Origin: an uncultured Acidimicrobiaceae bacterium
GTDB lineage: Bacteria > Actinomycetota > Acidimicrobiia > Acidimicrobiales > UBA10347
Direction: 5' to 3'
Assembly (NCBI GenBank): GCA_905182135.1
Contig: CAJJAG010000001.1
Location: 124,001 to 188,000, forward strand
Length of the DNA: 64,000 nucleotides
Part shown: in pieces, positions 17,121 to 27,098 of the stretch
How the letters are laid out: the number at the start of each line of letters is the position of its first letter
How positions within the stretch are numbered: position 1 is the stretch's first letter
The notes under the pieces: generated by a model
What the model was told of the DNA's origin: nothing
Seen by the model: the letters and a program-made list of their open reading frames with translations, nothing else
The model's database searches: none
Position numbers and translations under genes: made by a program

Positions 17121-18209
17121 TTATCCGATGAGGGCGCTGCCTCCCTCCCACGGAGAGAGCTGACCCTGGTACACAGACGGGCCATTGCGGAAGTGTGATG
17201 CCTCTTCGAGCGACTCGACGAACGGCATATCGATCGGATACAGCTGCTCGCCTCGTGGCCGAGGGCCAGCCTTGGAGACGTGCCCCCAGAGCGAATGACC
17301 AACGATCTCTTCCGCGATCAAGGCCGCTTCAATGAGCTTGTCCAGTTTGTAGCCCGTCTCTATGCCCATCTCGTGACAGAGATCTACGAAATCCTCGGTC
17401 GGTACGTGGCCGGCCGACCGGCCATTACCGCAATAAGGACAGCCACCCATGCCGCCAAGTGACGTGTCGAACTCGGTGACACCCAACTGAAGCGCCTGGT
17501 AGTAGCTGGCAATCGTCGAACCCCGCGAGTTGTGCAGGTGCATGTGGAATGTCTCGACCTCGGGCCATCTGTCACGAATAGCCAGGATCGTTTCGCGGAC
17601 CGTATGTGGCCCGTTCCAACCCATGGCATCAGAGAATGAAACGCGGCTGACGGTGATACCGGCCCCATGCCATTTGTTCACCATCAGCTCGATCATCTCG
17701 AGACGGCGGGCCAAGTCGAACGGGCCCTCGAAATTAGAACCGAACGGACTGCCGAGGGTGACCGAACCGGTCTGGGCGCCGGAGGCAACAGCCGCTTCAA
17801 CCGTGGAATCCATCGACGCGACCTGCTGAGCTTGGCTGCGGTTGTAGTTTCGGCGAGCGAACGAATCGCAGATCTCGACGTGGAGTCCGAACTGGCGCGT
17901 ACGCACGTCGAGCTTCGGATAGAAACGATCGGCGCGTTCAAAGCCTTTCTGGTTGAAGATCGCAGCGGTGTATCGGATCCCCGGCTTCGGTTCAAACCGC
18001 TCGGCGAGCTCGTCGATGTTGGCCATCGACGGAGTCCACTTGGGATGGGCGAACGACCCGATCGAAATCACCTTGGCGCCGGTCTCACCGATCGCATCGA
18101 GCAGCCGTAGCTTGTCGTCGATCGATATATCGGCGCTCTCGATCTGCAAACCTTCACGCATCGTGTCATCGAAGATGTTCACACTCTTCGGAATCAAGCT
18201 GTCACTCAT
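17121..18209 (-). CDS. HMG-CoA lyase-like DRE-TIM metallolyase
   Basis: About 362 residues from the ATG at 18209, which is preceded by AGAGGTG and sits just before the first conserved strand (SVNIFDDTMREGLQ). The DxxREG metal/catalytic motif and the C-terminal GGMGGCPYC loop are the HMG-CoA lyase signature (GGxGGCPY with the catalytic Cys). The family cleaves 3-hydroxy-3-methylglutaryl-CoA to acetyl-CoA and acetoacetate, or related 3-hydroxyacyl-CoAs. It may complete degradation of branched acids such as leucine. The open frame extends to 18272, but the added N-terminus is not family-like. Close relatives also act as isopropylmalate/citramalate synthases, but the GGMGGCPY loop favours the lyase. 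Confidence 0.85.
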   Translation of the reverse strand: MSDSLIPKSVNIFDDTMREGLQIESADISIDDKLRLLDAIGETGAKVISIGSFAHPKWTPSMANIDELAERFEPKPGIRYTAAIFNQKGFERADRFYPKLDVRTRQFGLHVEICDSFARRNYNRSQAQQVASMDSTVEAAVASGAQTGSVTLGSPFGSNFEGPFDLARRLEMIELMVNKWHGAGITVSRVSFSDAMGWNGPHTVRETILAIRDRWPEVETFHMHLHNSRGSTIASYYQALQLGVTEFDTSLGGMGGCPYCGNGRSAGHVPTEDFVDLCHEMGIETGYKLDKLIEAALIAEEIVGHSLWGHVSKAGPRPRGEQLYPIDMPFVESLEEASHFRNGPSVYQGQLSPWEGGSALIG

Positions 18210-18442
18210 GGTCGCTGCACCTCTAGGAACGGATACGCCGAGACTAGATCGCTGTGTCCAATTCCCTGGCAACCGCAGCTACGGGCACCCAAGTTTCACC
18301 AGTTCTGTGGCGAACTGAAAAGCCGTACTTTCAGAACTTGACTTCCGCCGGCGGGCGTCAAGTTCGCTTCGACATCGACCGGTGCTACAGCGAGTTGAGT
18401 ACGGTCCGTTCGTCGATCGAATCCTGGCGCGATCGTGCCTGT

Positions 18443-19831
18443 TCAGGTGTGTTGGTTTCGCGGATAGAAGCCATTGATCACCATCGCCGGGACTGCTGCG
18501 AACAGGGCGAACACGAAGAAGAAGCGGTCGAATCGTTCAAACGTAATGTTGTCGGCATCGCCAAGAATTGCGACTGCCGCTGCCACACCCAAGCCCGATG
18601 CAAGATTGCGGACCGTATTGAAGCCAGCATTTACTTCGCCAAACATTGCCTCGGATTGTCCGTCCAATGCGGCTGCGTTGAGGGATGAGAATGTCAGACC
18701 GAAACCGGTGCCGAACAGCAAAATAGCCGGAAGGAAACCGGTCAGGTAGTTCGGCTCTGCTCCCCACCGCAAGGCCATGGTCAACATCGCAGCAATCGGA
18801 AATAGTGTGCCGAAGGCAATTAGCGGACGTCGACCGAACCGGTCAGCGAGGTAGCCAGACAACAGGCCGAAACCCGACGCACAAATCGGGGCGGGGGTGA
18901 TGGCGAGACCCGCTTGCACAAGCGAATAATCCCAAACCTCGGTCAGGAACAGCGGCCACACAACCCAGGTCGAGGCGCCAAGCATTGAGAAGACAAGTCC
19001 CGCCAAAGTCACTGTCCATACCGGACGTGCCGAGAAAACTCGCAAGTCGAGCAAGGGAGCGGGATGGCGCAACGAACGCACGACGAACACGGGCAACAGG
19101 CACACCACTCCGACCAATGGCATGACGATTGCGGCGTGGCTCCATCCAAGGCGAGGGCTCTGCACAATCACGAAGGCGAGGAGCCCAATCGCGATAGTCC
19201 CCATAGGAAAGCCGATGAGATCGAGTTTTTTGCCGTCCAGAATGGGTTCAGATTCAGACAGCAGTCGGCGTCCACCAAGTAGCACCACAATCGCTACCGG
19301 CACGGCCATGAGATAGACATAACGCCAGCCCAAATTCTCGACGATGACCGCTGACAAGCTTGGGGCAATCGCCGCACCAATCGTGCCGCTTGCGGTCCAT
19401 GCAGCAACTGCCGACGTCCGCCGACTCGTCGGAAAGGCTGGAAGCACCAGCGCCAACGAGGTCGGCACGGTCAACGAACCACCGATCCCTTGCAGGATTC
19501 TCCCCGCTACGAAGACGTTCGCTGTCGGCGCCAAGAAGCAGACAACTGAGGCAAGCAGGAAGAGCCAAACACCGGCGAAGAACATACGACGGCGCCCCCT
19601 TCGATCCGATAACCGGCCAGCTGGCACCATGAAGGTGGCGAGTGCGATCGAATAGCCCGATAGCGCCCATGACAAGGTTGACCGACTTGTACCCGAGAAC
19701 TCTTCGGTGATGGCGGGGAACGCAATGTTTGTGCCAGTGAGTGTGATGCTGATGACGGTGTAGGTGAGCGCTGCCAGCGCCAGTGCCAGCCAACTACGCC
19801 GAGGAACCGCTTCGAGCTTCTGGCCCTTCAA
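18443..19831 (-). CDS. MFS drug/metabolite exporter, EmrB/QacA type
   Basis: A 462-residue integral membrane protein with about 14 hydrophobic segments. The motif A loop is GRLSDRRGRRRMFFAGVWLF, and a second copy (GYLADRFGRRPLIAFGTLF) lies at the start of the second half, as in drug:H+ antiporters of the DHA2 group. It begins with a short cytoplasmic N-terminus (KGQKLEAVPRRS). Substrates range from drugs to metabolites and dyes. It is upstream of the lyase gene on the same strand with a 234-bp gap, so a shared transcript is uncertain. Confidence 0.83.
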   Translation of the reverse strand: MKGQKLEAVPRRSWLALALAALTYTVISITLTGTNIAFPAITEEFSGTSRSTLSWALSGYSIALATFMVPAGRLSDRRGRRRMFFAGVWLFLLASVVCFLAPTANVFVAGRILQGIGGSLTVPTSLALVLPAFPTSRRTSAVAAWTASGTIGAAIAPSLSAVIVENLGWRYVYLMAVPVAIVVLLGGRRLLSESEPILDGKKLDLIGFPMGTIAIGLLAFVIVQSPRLGWSHAAIVMPLVGVVCLLPVFVVRSLRHPAPLLDLRVFSARPVWTVTLAGLVFSMLGASTWVVWPLFLTEVWDYSLVQAGLAITPAPICASGFGLLSGYLADRFGRRPLIAFGTLFPIAAMLTMALRWGAEPNYLTGFLPAILLFGTGFGLTFSSLNAAALDGQSEAMFGEVNAGFNTVRNLASGLGVAAAVAILGDADNITFERFDRFFFVFALFAAVPAMVINGFYPRNQHT

Positions 19832-20051
19832 CTGCGGCTGGTCGCGCCGCGGCCCAGGCGAGAAGTCATCCTGGGACCTTACCTATAGAGACCGAAACCC
19901 GTGTAGCCCATCGCAGGCACACCTGCATCGGTTCTCCGCCATGTGTAACTCGAACCCACACACCTCTTCGCAACACCAAGTCATCACGTCGACGTCGCCA
20001 CACAACCACACTGTGCTGTCCCGGTTCCGAACCGGACGCCACACAGAAAGC

Positions 20052-21728
20052 TCAAGGGGCGAAGCGGCCAGCGTTTGCTGCGCGGTAGACATCAACGTCC
20101 TCGGCAGGCATCTGCTCCTTGCCCAGGATCATGTCGGCGCAGCGCTCGGCAATCATCATGACCGGTGCATAGATATTGCCGTTGGTGACGTTTGGCATGA
20201 CCGACGCATCACATACTCGCAGCCCTTCCACTCCATGGACACGCAACGTCGACGGGTCGACCACCGCCATGGCATCGGTTCCCATACGAGCTGTGCACGA
20301 CGGATGAAGCGCTGTCTCAGCATCGGTGGCAACCCATGCGAGAATCTCTTCGTCGGTCTCGACTAGAGGGCCCGGAGATACTTCGCCACCGTTGTACTTT
20401 TCGAATGCTGGCTGGTTAAGGACCTGGCGGGCGGTCCGAACCGCTTCAACCCATTCTTTGCGGTCATTGCCGGTCGACAGATAGTTGAACCGCACTGCGG
20501 GGTGCTTGCGGGGATTGGTGCTGTTGATCTTGACCGTGCCGCGGACGTCGCTGTACATCGGGCCAACGTGCACCTGATAGCCGTGACCTTTTGTTGCCTC
20601 GGAGCCGTCGTAACGAATGGCAATGGGCAAGAAGTGAAACATCAGATTCGGGTATTCGACATCATCGTTACTACGCAGGAACGCACCAGCCTCGAAATGA
20701 TTGGTTGCTGCCGGACCTCTGCGGAACAACCACTGAAGCCCAATGAATGGCATGCGCCATGTTGCGTTGTAGGGCTGCATGGAAACAGGTTCCTTGCATT
20801 CGTGCTGGATGTACACCTCAAGATGGTCTTGCAAATTCTCGCCGACACCGGGCAAATCTGCGACGACGTCGATCCCAAGCGAGCGAAGGTGCTCTGCTTC
20901 GCCGATGCCTGACAGCTGAAGAAGTTGCGGCGAGTTGAACGCACCACCGCAGCTGATGATCTCGTTGCCTCGCACGGTGTGGGTCCGTCTCCCCCGGCGA
21001 TACTCGACGCCGACGGCCCGGGTTCCTTCGAACACGATCTTGTTCACCTGGGCCAACGTAAGCAGAGTCAGGTTCGGTCGGTCGAGCACGGGGTGTAGAT
21101 AGGCCCGGGCTGCACTCAGGCGACGGCCACGCAACACGTTCTTGTCAAAGACCGCAAAGCCCTCTTGCTGAAACCCATTCACATCGTCTGTGCGATGGAA
21201 CCCAGCTTCGGCCCCTGCTTTGAGCCATGCACCAAACAACGGGTTCGTGGCCGGCCCGGTCTCGACCTTGAGTGGCCCAGCGCCGCCGCGCCACTCGTCG
21301 CCGCCAACCAGCCGGTTCTCCATGCGCTTGAAGTACGGCAGGCAGTCTTCATAGCCCCAGTGCTCCATGCCTGGCTCATCAGCCCACTTGTCGTAGTCCA
21401 TTGGATTGCCGCGCTGGAAGATCATGCCGTTGATACTGCTGCTGCCGCCAAGCACCTTGCCGCGTGCGTGAGACACCCGACGGCCGTTCATGTACGGCTC
21501 AGGTTCGCTCTCGTACTTCCAGTCATAAAAGCGGCTGCCGATGGGATAGGTCAGAGCCGCTGGCATGTGGATGAAGACGTCCCACTTCCAATCCTTGCGC
21601 CCGGCCTCGAGCACGAGCACCTGATTCGCTGGATCGGCGCTCAGTCGGTTGGCCAGCGCACAGCCAGCCGACCCGCCACCAATAATGACGTAGTCATAGG
21701 TCGTGTCGGTGAGCTTCCTGCGTCCCAT
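20052..21728 (-). CDS. GMC-family flavin oxidoreductase, choline dehydrogenase-like (BetA-type)
   Basis: A 558-residue protein. The start ATG at 21728 puts the FAD Rossmann motif ([17 protein letters not shown]) right at the N-terminus; the open frame beyond it is not family-like. The GMC signatures [18 protein letters not shown] and [19 protein letters not shown] are both present, and the NGNIYAP loop follows. Residues and length match bacterial choline dehydrogenases, which oxidise choline to betaine aldehyde. Related GMC enzymes oxidise other alcohols, so the substrate is probable, not certain. It is divergent from the PhyH dioxygenase gene (269 bp apart). In a window with a betaine importer and a corrinoid demethylase, a choline to betaine role is coherent. 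Confidence 0.8.
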   Translation of the reverse strand: MGRRKLTDTTYDYVIIGGGSAGCALANRLSADPANQVLVLEAGRKDWKWDVFIHMPAALTYPIGSRFYDWKYESEPEPYMNGRRVSHARGKVLGGSSSINGMIFQRGNPMDYDKWADEPGMEHWGYEDCLPYFKRMENRLVGGDEWRGGAGPLKVETGPATNPLFGAWLKAGAEAGFHRTDDVNGFQQEGFAVFDKNVLRGRRLSAARAYLHPVLDRPNLTLLTLAQVNKIVFEGTRAVGVEYRRGRRTHTVRGNEIISCGGAFNSPQLLQLSGIGEAEHLRSLGIDVVADLPGVGENLQDHLEVYIQHECKEPVSMQPYNATWRMPFIGLQWLFRRGPAATNHFEAGAFLRSNDDVEYPNLMFHFLPIAIRYDGSEATKGHGYQVHVGPMYSDVRGTVKINSTNPRKHPAVRFNYLSTGNDRKEWVEAVRTARQVLNQPAFEKYNGGEVSPGPLVETDEEILAWVATDAETALHPSCTARMGTDAMAVVDPSTLRVHGVEGLRVCDASVMPNVTNGNIYAPVMMIAERCADMILGKEQMPAEDVDVYRAANAGRFAP

Positions 21729-21997
21729 ATGCGTACCGTAGCGATGCTCGAGCCTGAACGAACAGCGCAACCCTTTTGGGGCTATCCCGGCCGCACTTCG
21801 ATCGTCTCGGTGCTGACCACGACGCCGACGCTGCGCCGACCCACAAACGCAGTCAATAAGCAACATTGGGCGACGTCACCAGCTTCGGCTGTGTGGGGCT
21901 CGAGGCGCGGCTGGACTCACTGACGAGCACCCAACCAACACCTCGACCCCGAACGCCAGCGCAGGAATCCTGGAGGAGTGTGTTCTAAGGTTGATCT

Positions 21998-22918
21998 ATG
22001 ACGGCAACCACCAAGAACGAACTACAGGTGCTCACGCCCGAGCAGGTTCAGTCGTACCACGAGCGTGGCTACGTGCTGATAGACGGAGCCGTCAGCGATG
22101 CGTGGCTTCGCCGTTTGCAAACGGCTAGCGATGAGTTCGTTGCCGAGAGCCGCACACTCAAAGCAAGCAACAAGAAACTCGACCTCGACCCGGCTCACAC
22201 AGCCGATGACCCACGCCTGCGCCGTCTAACCAGCCCGGTCGAGCATCACCCCAGCTTCGCCGAGTTCACGTTGCAAGGCCCAGCAGCACAGATCGCGCTC
22301 GATCTTCTCGGATCGCCCGCCCGCTATCACCACTCAAAACTCAACTACAAGTGGTCCGGCGGCGGTGAAGCAGTCGAGTGGCATCAAGACATCCAATACT
22401 GGCCACACACTGACTTCACCCCCCTGACGATCGGTGTTTATCTCAACGACGTCGACGACAAGATGGGTCCAATGGGCATTGTCCCCGGCAGCCATACCGG
22501 CGAGCTGTACAACTTGTACGCCGACGACGACAGCACCTGGACCGGGTCGATCCGAACAACCGACCTGCCTCAGATCAACCTGGACTCAGCCGAGTATCTG
22601 ACTGGTCCAGCCGGATCGATCACCGTGCACAACTGCGGATGCGTGCATGGCTCCACTCCAAACAATTCAGGTCGAGTTCGGCCACTGCTCTTGCAGACTT
22701 ATTCAGCCCACGACAGCTACCCGCTGTTGGGTGTCGGCGCAAACGGCGCAACCGGCAGGGCGTCGGGCATGCTCATCGGCGGCGGTGACCCCGCACGGTC
22801 TCTAACCGTCGGCGGTCGAACTATGCCTGCGGCTCCCGATTGGTCCCGAGGCGGCTACACAACCATCTTCGACGTGCAGCAAGACCCCAAAGAGAACCCG
22901 ACGCATCTTCGAACCTGA
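21998..22918 (+). CDS. PhyH-family Fe(II)/2-oxoglutarate dioxygenase
   Basis: A 306-residue intact phytanoyl-CoA dioxygenase-like protein. The metal triad is visible: H129-x-D131 (EWHQDIQYW) and H217 (CGCVHGST), with a 2-oxoglutarate Arg at R226 or R228 (SGRVRPLL). The 2OG core IGVYLNDVDDKMGPMGIVPGS is typical for ectoine hydroxylase, PhnY and related enzymes that hydroxylate small polar compounds, not phytanoyl-CoA. The start is preceded by an AAGG ribosome-site-like element. It is followed 239 bp later by an HD-domain protein on the same strand, and is divergent from the choline-dehydrogenase-like gene. Confidence 0.88.
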   Translation: MTATTKNELQVLTPEQVQSYHERGYVLIDGAVSDAWLRRLQTASDEFVAESRTLKASNKKLDLDPAHTADDPRLRRLTSPVEHHPSFAEFTLQGPAAQIALDLLGSPARYHHSKLNYKWSGGGEAVEWHQDIQYWPHTDFTPLTIGVYLNDVDDKMGPMGIVPGSHTGELYNLYADDDSTWTGSIRTTDLPQINLDSAEYLTGPAGSITVHNCGCVHGSTPNNSGRVRPLLLQTYSAHDSYPLLGVGANGATGRASGMLIGGGDPARSLTVGGRTMPAAPDWSRGGYTTIFDVQQDPKENPTHLRT

Positions 22919-23157
22919 GCCCGCTGACACGGCGTACTTTAAGGGCACCACGACCTTGGGGACACGGTGCAGTTTCTGGCTCTCGAACCTCAACCGCCCA
23001 TGTTCAGAACAGGCGCCATGCAATCCTTCTTCCGCCACCAAGCCCGACTCTCGCGTTGGGCATGTAACAGCTCGGGTGGTTCCCGTCATCTGCCTGCTAC
23101 CTACTTCGCCTTCGCCGACGCCACTTCACTCGTCGCTCACACGTCTGGACAAGCCCA

Positions 23158-23742
23158 ATGAATAATGCCCGCACAGTTTCTTGGACCTCGATGCAAGATG
23201 GCGATCAGGCGGACTACGAAATGTTGACCCCCCAGTTCGAAAAACATGCACGCGCTGCGCTCGTCAGCAACCTGACGGTCATGCTCGGCATGCTCAAGGG
23301 CCCGACCCTTGGTTATCAGATCGATCGCTACGAACACTCGTTGCAGTCAGCAACACGTGCGTTCCGCAATGGCGAACGGATCGACCTTGTTGTGGGCGCC
23401 GTGTTGCACGACGTCGCCGATGCCTTTGCTCCCGAGAACCACAGCGATGCAGCAGCAGCACTCCTGGCACCGTATGTCGACGACGAGACGCACTGGATCA
23501 TCAAGCACCACGGCATCTTCCAGGGGTATTACTACTTCCACCACCTGGGCGGCGACCGCGACGCACGGGATCGTTACACCGACAGTCCGTATTACGACGC
23601 TTGCGCCAACTTCTGTGCCGAATACGACCAAAACTGCTTCGATCCCAACTACGACAACATGGCGCTTGAAGAATTTGTCCCGATGCTCGACGAAGTATTC
23701 AACCGACCTTCAACGGTTTCAGGGATTGCGCCTCTCCTATGA
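23158..23742 (+). CDS. HD-domain protein, candidate diiron oxygenase or phosphohydrolase
   Basis: A 194-residue HD-superfamily protein. Candidate metal ligands in order are H60 (RYEHSLQ), H84-D85 (LHDVAD), H95 (ENHSD), H117/H118 (KHHGIFQGYYYFHH) and D157 (AEYDQN). Six ligands in this spacing match the two-metal HD core seen in PhnZ, TmpB and myo-inositol oxygenase-type oxygenases. However, the Tyr/Glu residues that PhnZ places upstream of the first histidine are replaced, so it is not a plain PhnZ. The C-terminal half (FQGYYYFHHLGGDRDARDRY) belongs to a common but uncharacterised HD subfamily. Located 239 bp after a PhyH dioxygenase gene, it may act in sequence with it. Confidence 0.75.
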   Translation: MNNARTVSWTSMQDGDQADYEMLTPQFEKHARAALVSNLTVMLGMLKGPTLGYQIDRYEHSLQSATRAFRNGERIDLVVGAVLHDVADAFAPENHSDAAAALLAPYVDDETHWIIKHHGIFQGYYYFHHLGGDRDARDRYTDSPYYDACANFCAEYDQNCFDPNYDNMALEEFVPMLDEVFNRPSTVSGIAPLL

Positions 23743-23911
23743 CCACTCGCTACACGTCAGGATCTCGATAGGCCCCGAGTCAGCCTGAATTGGAATCTGG
23801 CGCCCACTCAAACAAGAACTGGGCTTCGGAACAAGCTGTTTGGCGAGGCACAACTCAACCAGCCCAACATGGAGCAATCCCGGAGCGCTAGCAGAGACCT
23901 TGAGACAATAA

Positions 23912-24799
23912 TCAGTTCTGCAGGGTAAGGACTTCGGAAACAGATTCGACCGCAGCCGCCCAATCGGTGGGCGGCTCGGCCGGTCGAATCACGAACTTCG
24001 AGAATCCAACATCAAGGAATGCGTGCATGCGCTCAGCCAGGCCTGACGCCCCACATCCAATAGTATGTGCTGGGTCAAACCCTGGTCGGCGAGCCTCAAC
24101 ACTCGCCAGAAGCTCGTCACTCATCGGTCCGTCAACCCATGACAGGTTCATGCCGAAGTGCTCATCGTCAATTTCTCGCCCAGCAGCGGCTGCCTCGACC
24201 AGCACGTCTTCGCGCATCTCGGCAGCCTCTTCAGGCGAACACAGGCCTGGCATCCAACCTTCGCCAATACGCCCACACCGTCGCAGGGACGCAGGCACCT
24301 GACCACCCAACCAGACCTCAAGCGGATCCTGCTTCGGCTGGACTGCCAGCTCAACGCCGTTATAGGTATAAAACCGACCCTGATGCTCAAGCGGTTCGCC
24401 CGACCACAACGTTCGCATGATGTGCATTGACTCTTCAAGCATTGCCGAACGTTCTGATGCAACAACGGATTGAGCATCAAGCTCGTGCGCTTGTTTGAGC
24501 CCGAGCACAAATAGCAGCAGCAGACGGCCGTCACTCAGCTGATCGAGCGTTGCCAGTTCTTTTGCGAGCCTTACCGGGTCACGCCCGGGGACAATGAGGT
24601 GGGTCCCGACCTTGAGGCGATCGCGACGCCCGGCCGCAATGCTCAGCGCCGAGATCGGATCAAAGATCGACGTGGTGATGACGTCGGGAACCCAAATCGA
24701 GTCGTAGCCCAGGTCATCGAGCGCATCGACCAACCGGAGAAAACCATAAGCATCATCTGATGCGCCTACGCCTGCTGCGACGCCGATCCGTACCTTCAC
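23912..24799 (-). CDS. LLM-class F420-dependent oxidoreductase
   Basis: About 295 residues from the GTG at 24799 (VKVRIGVAAG). The open frame continues to 24832, but the added residues (MKHAACTRFRF) are not family-like. Conserved segments are DLGYDSIWVPD, GTHLIVPGRDPVRLAKELATLD, GRLLLLFVLGL and DPLEVWLGGQVPASLRRCGR, the usual F420-dependent LLM landmarks. It is the fifth LLM gene in the window, counting 4570, 8357 and 15844 as earlier and this one as the last recognised F420 type. Substrate unknown. It is convergent with the HD-domain gene. Confidence 0.8.
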   Translation of the reverse strand: MKVRIGVAAGVGASDDAYGFLRLVDALDDLGYDSIWVPDVITTSIFDPISALSIAAGRRDRLKVGTHLIVPGRDPVRLAKELATLDQLSDGRLLLLFVLGLKQAHELDAQSVVASERSAMLEESMHIMRTLWSGEPLEHQGRFYTYNGVELAVQPKQDPLEVWLGGQVPASLRRCGRIGEGWMPGLCSPEEAAEMREDVLVEAAAAGREIDDEHFGMNLSWVDGPMSDELLASVEARRPGFDPAHTIGCGASGLAERMHAFLDVGFSKFVIRPAEPPTDWAAAVESVSEVLTLQN

Positions 24800-24841
24800 A
24801 AATCGAAACCTAGTACATGCTGCATGCTTCACTGATCAGGG

Positions 24842-25060
24842 TCATGATCCAGTTATGGACATACCGAACCAGAGCTCTATCTGCACCGCCCGCTCACGGA
24901 CATAGTCATGTGTATTCCTCACCAGCCCGGCATCGAGAACTTCGCGCCATGCCTCGTCGTCTGTGGGGTTCAACGACAGCAGTCGATGAACTGTCTCGCA
25001 AAAAGCGGCCACGTCACCAACTTGGCCCCTCTTTGCTGGGCAGTACCCAGACGTTGATTG
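24842..25060 (-). pseudogene. Unidentified decayed coding remnant
   Basis: The 360-bp gap before the MFS gene contains a minus-strand frame without a start codon. It reads GQVGDVAAFCETVHRLLSL and then DDEAWREVLDAG, ending WFGMSITGS-stop. The GDVAAF...RLL...DDEAWRE pattern is like the C-terminal end of a family 1 glycosyltransferase. No full domain remains, and the remnant may be the end of a deleted gene. Confidence 0.3.
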
Positions 25061-25159
25061 CTTGTCGTGGTGGAGGAGGCAGATAGCCCCAGACTAGGAG
25101 TGCCCCACCAATCGGTTCCCACCAATCGTCCACACAGAGAAAGCTCCAGCCCTGACTCG

Positions 25160-26518
25160 CTACTTGTTAACCATTTTCCCGGACGGGATTCCTGCGTCGT
25201 TGCGCCGCCGCCGAGGGATCAGGTTCGTTGCGCCCGAAAGCGCCCGCACAGGCATCGGAGCGTAGCGACGTTGACGTTCACGAGGCAACGGATCCTTGGA
25301 AACGATGCGGCCCAAGATGAACACGGCTGCAGCACAGAAGATGGCACTTAAGGACCAGAAGAAAAGGCGGGGTCCAAAAGCTGACATCAACGAACCAGCT
25401 AGCAGCGGGCCGGTCACCGCTCCAGTGCCATTGATACGGACCAAGGTGCCGCTTGCACTCAGGATTTCTTTGGCTTCAAGCCAGTCGTTCGTATGAGCAA
25501 TAGTCAGCGAATAGAACGGGAACAACGACCCGCCCAACAACACCATCGCGACAAGGGCGAACGGCGAAAGGGCAGGAACCGCCAGCGCCACCAATGGTGT
25601 CAGCGCAGCAGCAACCGACACGCCAAAGAGCACGGCACGTCGGGGCAGTTTGTCAGACAGCCACCCGATCGGCCACTGGAAGAGCAACGCTCCCACCATG
25701 GGAGCGAGCAAGAATAACGACAGCCGCCCAGCCTGCATGCCGACGCTGGAGCCATAGACCGCTCCCATCCCTAGTAAGGCTCCGGCCCCGGCCCCACCAA
25801 AGAACGAGGACACCACGCCAGTGGGCACACGCTGGATTAAAATTCGCAACCCCATCGACTCAGGAGTGACCAATGGTGGCGCACTCGATGCCGACAGTGT
25901 GACAGGCACCAGCGATATCGAGACCAGAACCGAAATGATGATGAACAGTGTGAAGCCCGACGAATCGTTCACGTTCAACAGCAACTGGCCAGCCCCAACC
26001 CCGCCCATGGACACGATCATGTACACAGACAAAATACGTCCACGCGTGGTGTTGGTTGCAAGACCGTTCAACCATGATTCCACCACCACATAGATACCGG
26101 CCATGCATGCACCGAATAAGAACCTCGTGAACATCCAGGTCGGTGCGTTTACCGAGAGGGCTTGGACAAGCACGACACTGGATGCGATCGATGCAAGCGC
26201 AGCGAACACTCGGATATGACCGACTGACTTCAGTGCGCTCTCTGCGCACACCGTGCCCGCAAGAAAACCCGCAAAATACGCAGCCATGATGACGCTGATG
26301 ACTGTTGCGTCAAAGCCCGCAGCGTCGCTTCGTAGGCCAACGACGGACCCGTTGAGACCGTTGCCGACCATAACCAGGGCCAAGCCGACGAATAACGCCC
26401 ACGTCGCAGCGGCAACCGACGTTCGCTTGAGCAATGGTTGGCCGATATCGCCGAGCTCGTTAAGCCCTGGTGTGGGCTCGGTTATTGGAAACCCCGAGCT
26501 CTCGATCACCAGCCACAC
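25160..26518 (-). CDS. MFS transporter, YcaD-like
   Basis: A 452-residue membrane protein with about 12 predicted hydrophobic segments. Motif GWLSDKLPRRAVLFGVSV lies in the central loop, and the ATTSHxx-type motifs seen in YcaD relatives are replaced by VVVESWLNGLATNTTRGRIL, which is characteristic of this MFS group. The C-terminus has an Arg-rich, cytoplasmic tail. Substrate unknown. It is transcribed on the same strand as the decayed LysR gene and the MlrC gene but ends far from them; the LysR remnant lies just upstream. Confidence 0.78.
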   Translation of the reverse strand: MWLVIESSGFPITEPTPGLNELGDIGQPLLKRTSVAAATWALFVGLALVMVGNGLNGSVVGLRSDAAGFDATVISVIMAAYFAGFLAGTVCAESALKSVGHIRVFAALASIASSVVLVQALSVNAPTWMFTRFLFGACMAGIYVVVESWLNGLATNTTRGRILSVYMIVSMGGVGAGQLLLNVNDSSGFTLFIIISVLVSISLVPVTLSASSAPPLVTPESMGLRILIQRVPTGVVSSFFGGAGAGALLGMGAVYGSSVGMQAGRLSLFLLAPMVGALLFQWPIGWLSDKLPRRAVLFGVSVAAALTPLVALAVPALSPFALVAMVLLGGSLFPFYSLTIAHTNDWLEAKEILSASGTLVRINGTGAVTGPLLAGSLMSAFGPRLFFWSLSAIFCAAAVFILGRIVSKDPLPRERQRRYAPMPVRALSGATNLIPRRRRNDAGIPSGKMVNK

Positions 26519-26551
26519 CGTACGGGGTGGTGGCGAAAACGTGACGTGTGG

Positions 26552-27065
26552 TCATTTGCCCTGCTCGGGATCATCCTCGGGCACAAAGCCCTCGGGCAGA
26601 CCCTCGGGTAGGCCAAGTTCTTCACCTCGGATAGCGCTATTTGCAGTAACCGGCTGCTTCTCGTTGAGCACGGCTACGCCGAGCCCAGCTTCTACCGCAG
26701 CAATGACACCGGTTCCGCTGATGATGTCTGCAACCTGACCGATCTGCGACTCATCGTTGCATCCCAGACGGACGGTGCCGGTCAATTCGCGTAACTTCAG
26801 GCTGGCAACAGCTCAGGCTGGCAACAGCATCGTCGTGTGCCGCCAAGATTCGTTCGGCATGGGCCAAAAGTTCGTGGCCCATCTGAGTTGGTTCAATCGT
26901 TTTCCCATTGCGCACGAGCAGGGCGTGGCCCAGCCGCTCTTCGAGCCGTTTGATCTTCCGACTAACGGCCGACTGGGTCAGATGCAAGCGCGATGCTGCC
27001 CCAGTAAAGCTCCCGGACTCTACGATCGCTCGTAGGTTTCGTAACGAATCAATATCGAGCCGCAC
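26552..27065 (-). pseudogene. Degenerate LysR-family regulator (frameshift plus internal deletion)
   Basis: The first frame (27065 down to 26751) encodes an intact LysR helix-turn-helix (residues 1-80: LRNLRAIVESGSFTGAASRL then LTQSAVSRKIKRLEER) but then runs into CCQPEVTRIDRHRPSG and stops. The correct continuation (LTGTVRLGCN) resumes in another frame. The shift is caused by a 16-bp tandem duplication at 26797-26828: removing one copy restores ASLKLRELTGTVRLG. The second frame then jumps from RLGCNDESQIGQ straight to GVIAAVEAGLGVAVLNE, so roughly 90 codons of the effector domain are also missing. Its N-terminus is very like the intact LysR at 58216. The gene lies 33 bp downstream of the MlrC-like gene. 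Confidence 0.8.
26797..26828 (+). repeat. 16-bp exact tandem duplication inside the LysR pseudogene
   Basis: The unit tcaggctggcaacagc occurs twice without mismatch. It is the cause of the frameshift in the LysR gene, because 16 is not a multiple of three. Confidence 0.95.
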
Positions 27066-27098
27066 GCGCCGATCTTACAGATCACAAAGTAAGCACTT

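Noticed and set aside
23158..23742. Plain PhnZ assignment for the HD protein
   Set aside because: The Tyr/Glu residues that PhnZ has upstream of its first histidine are missing, so only a wider HD-oxygenase candidate is claimed.
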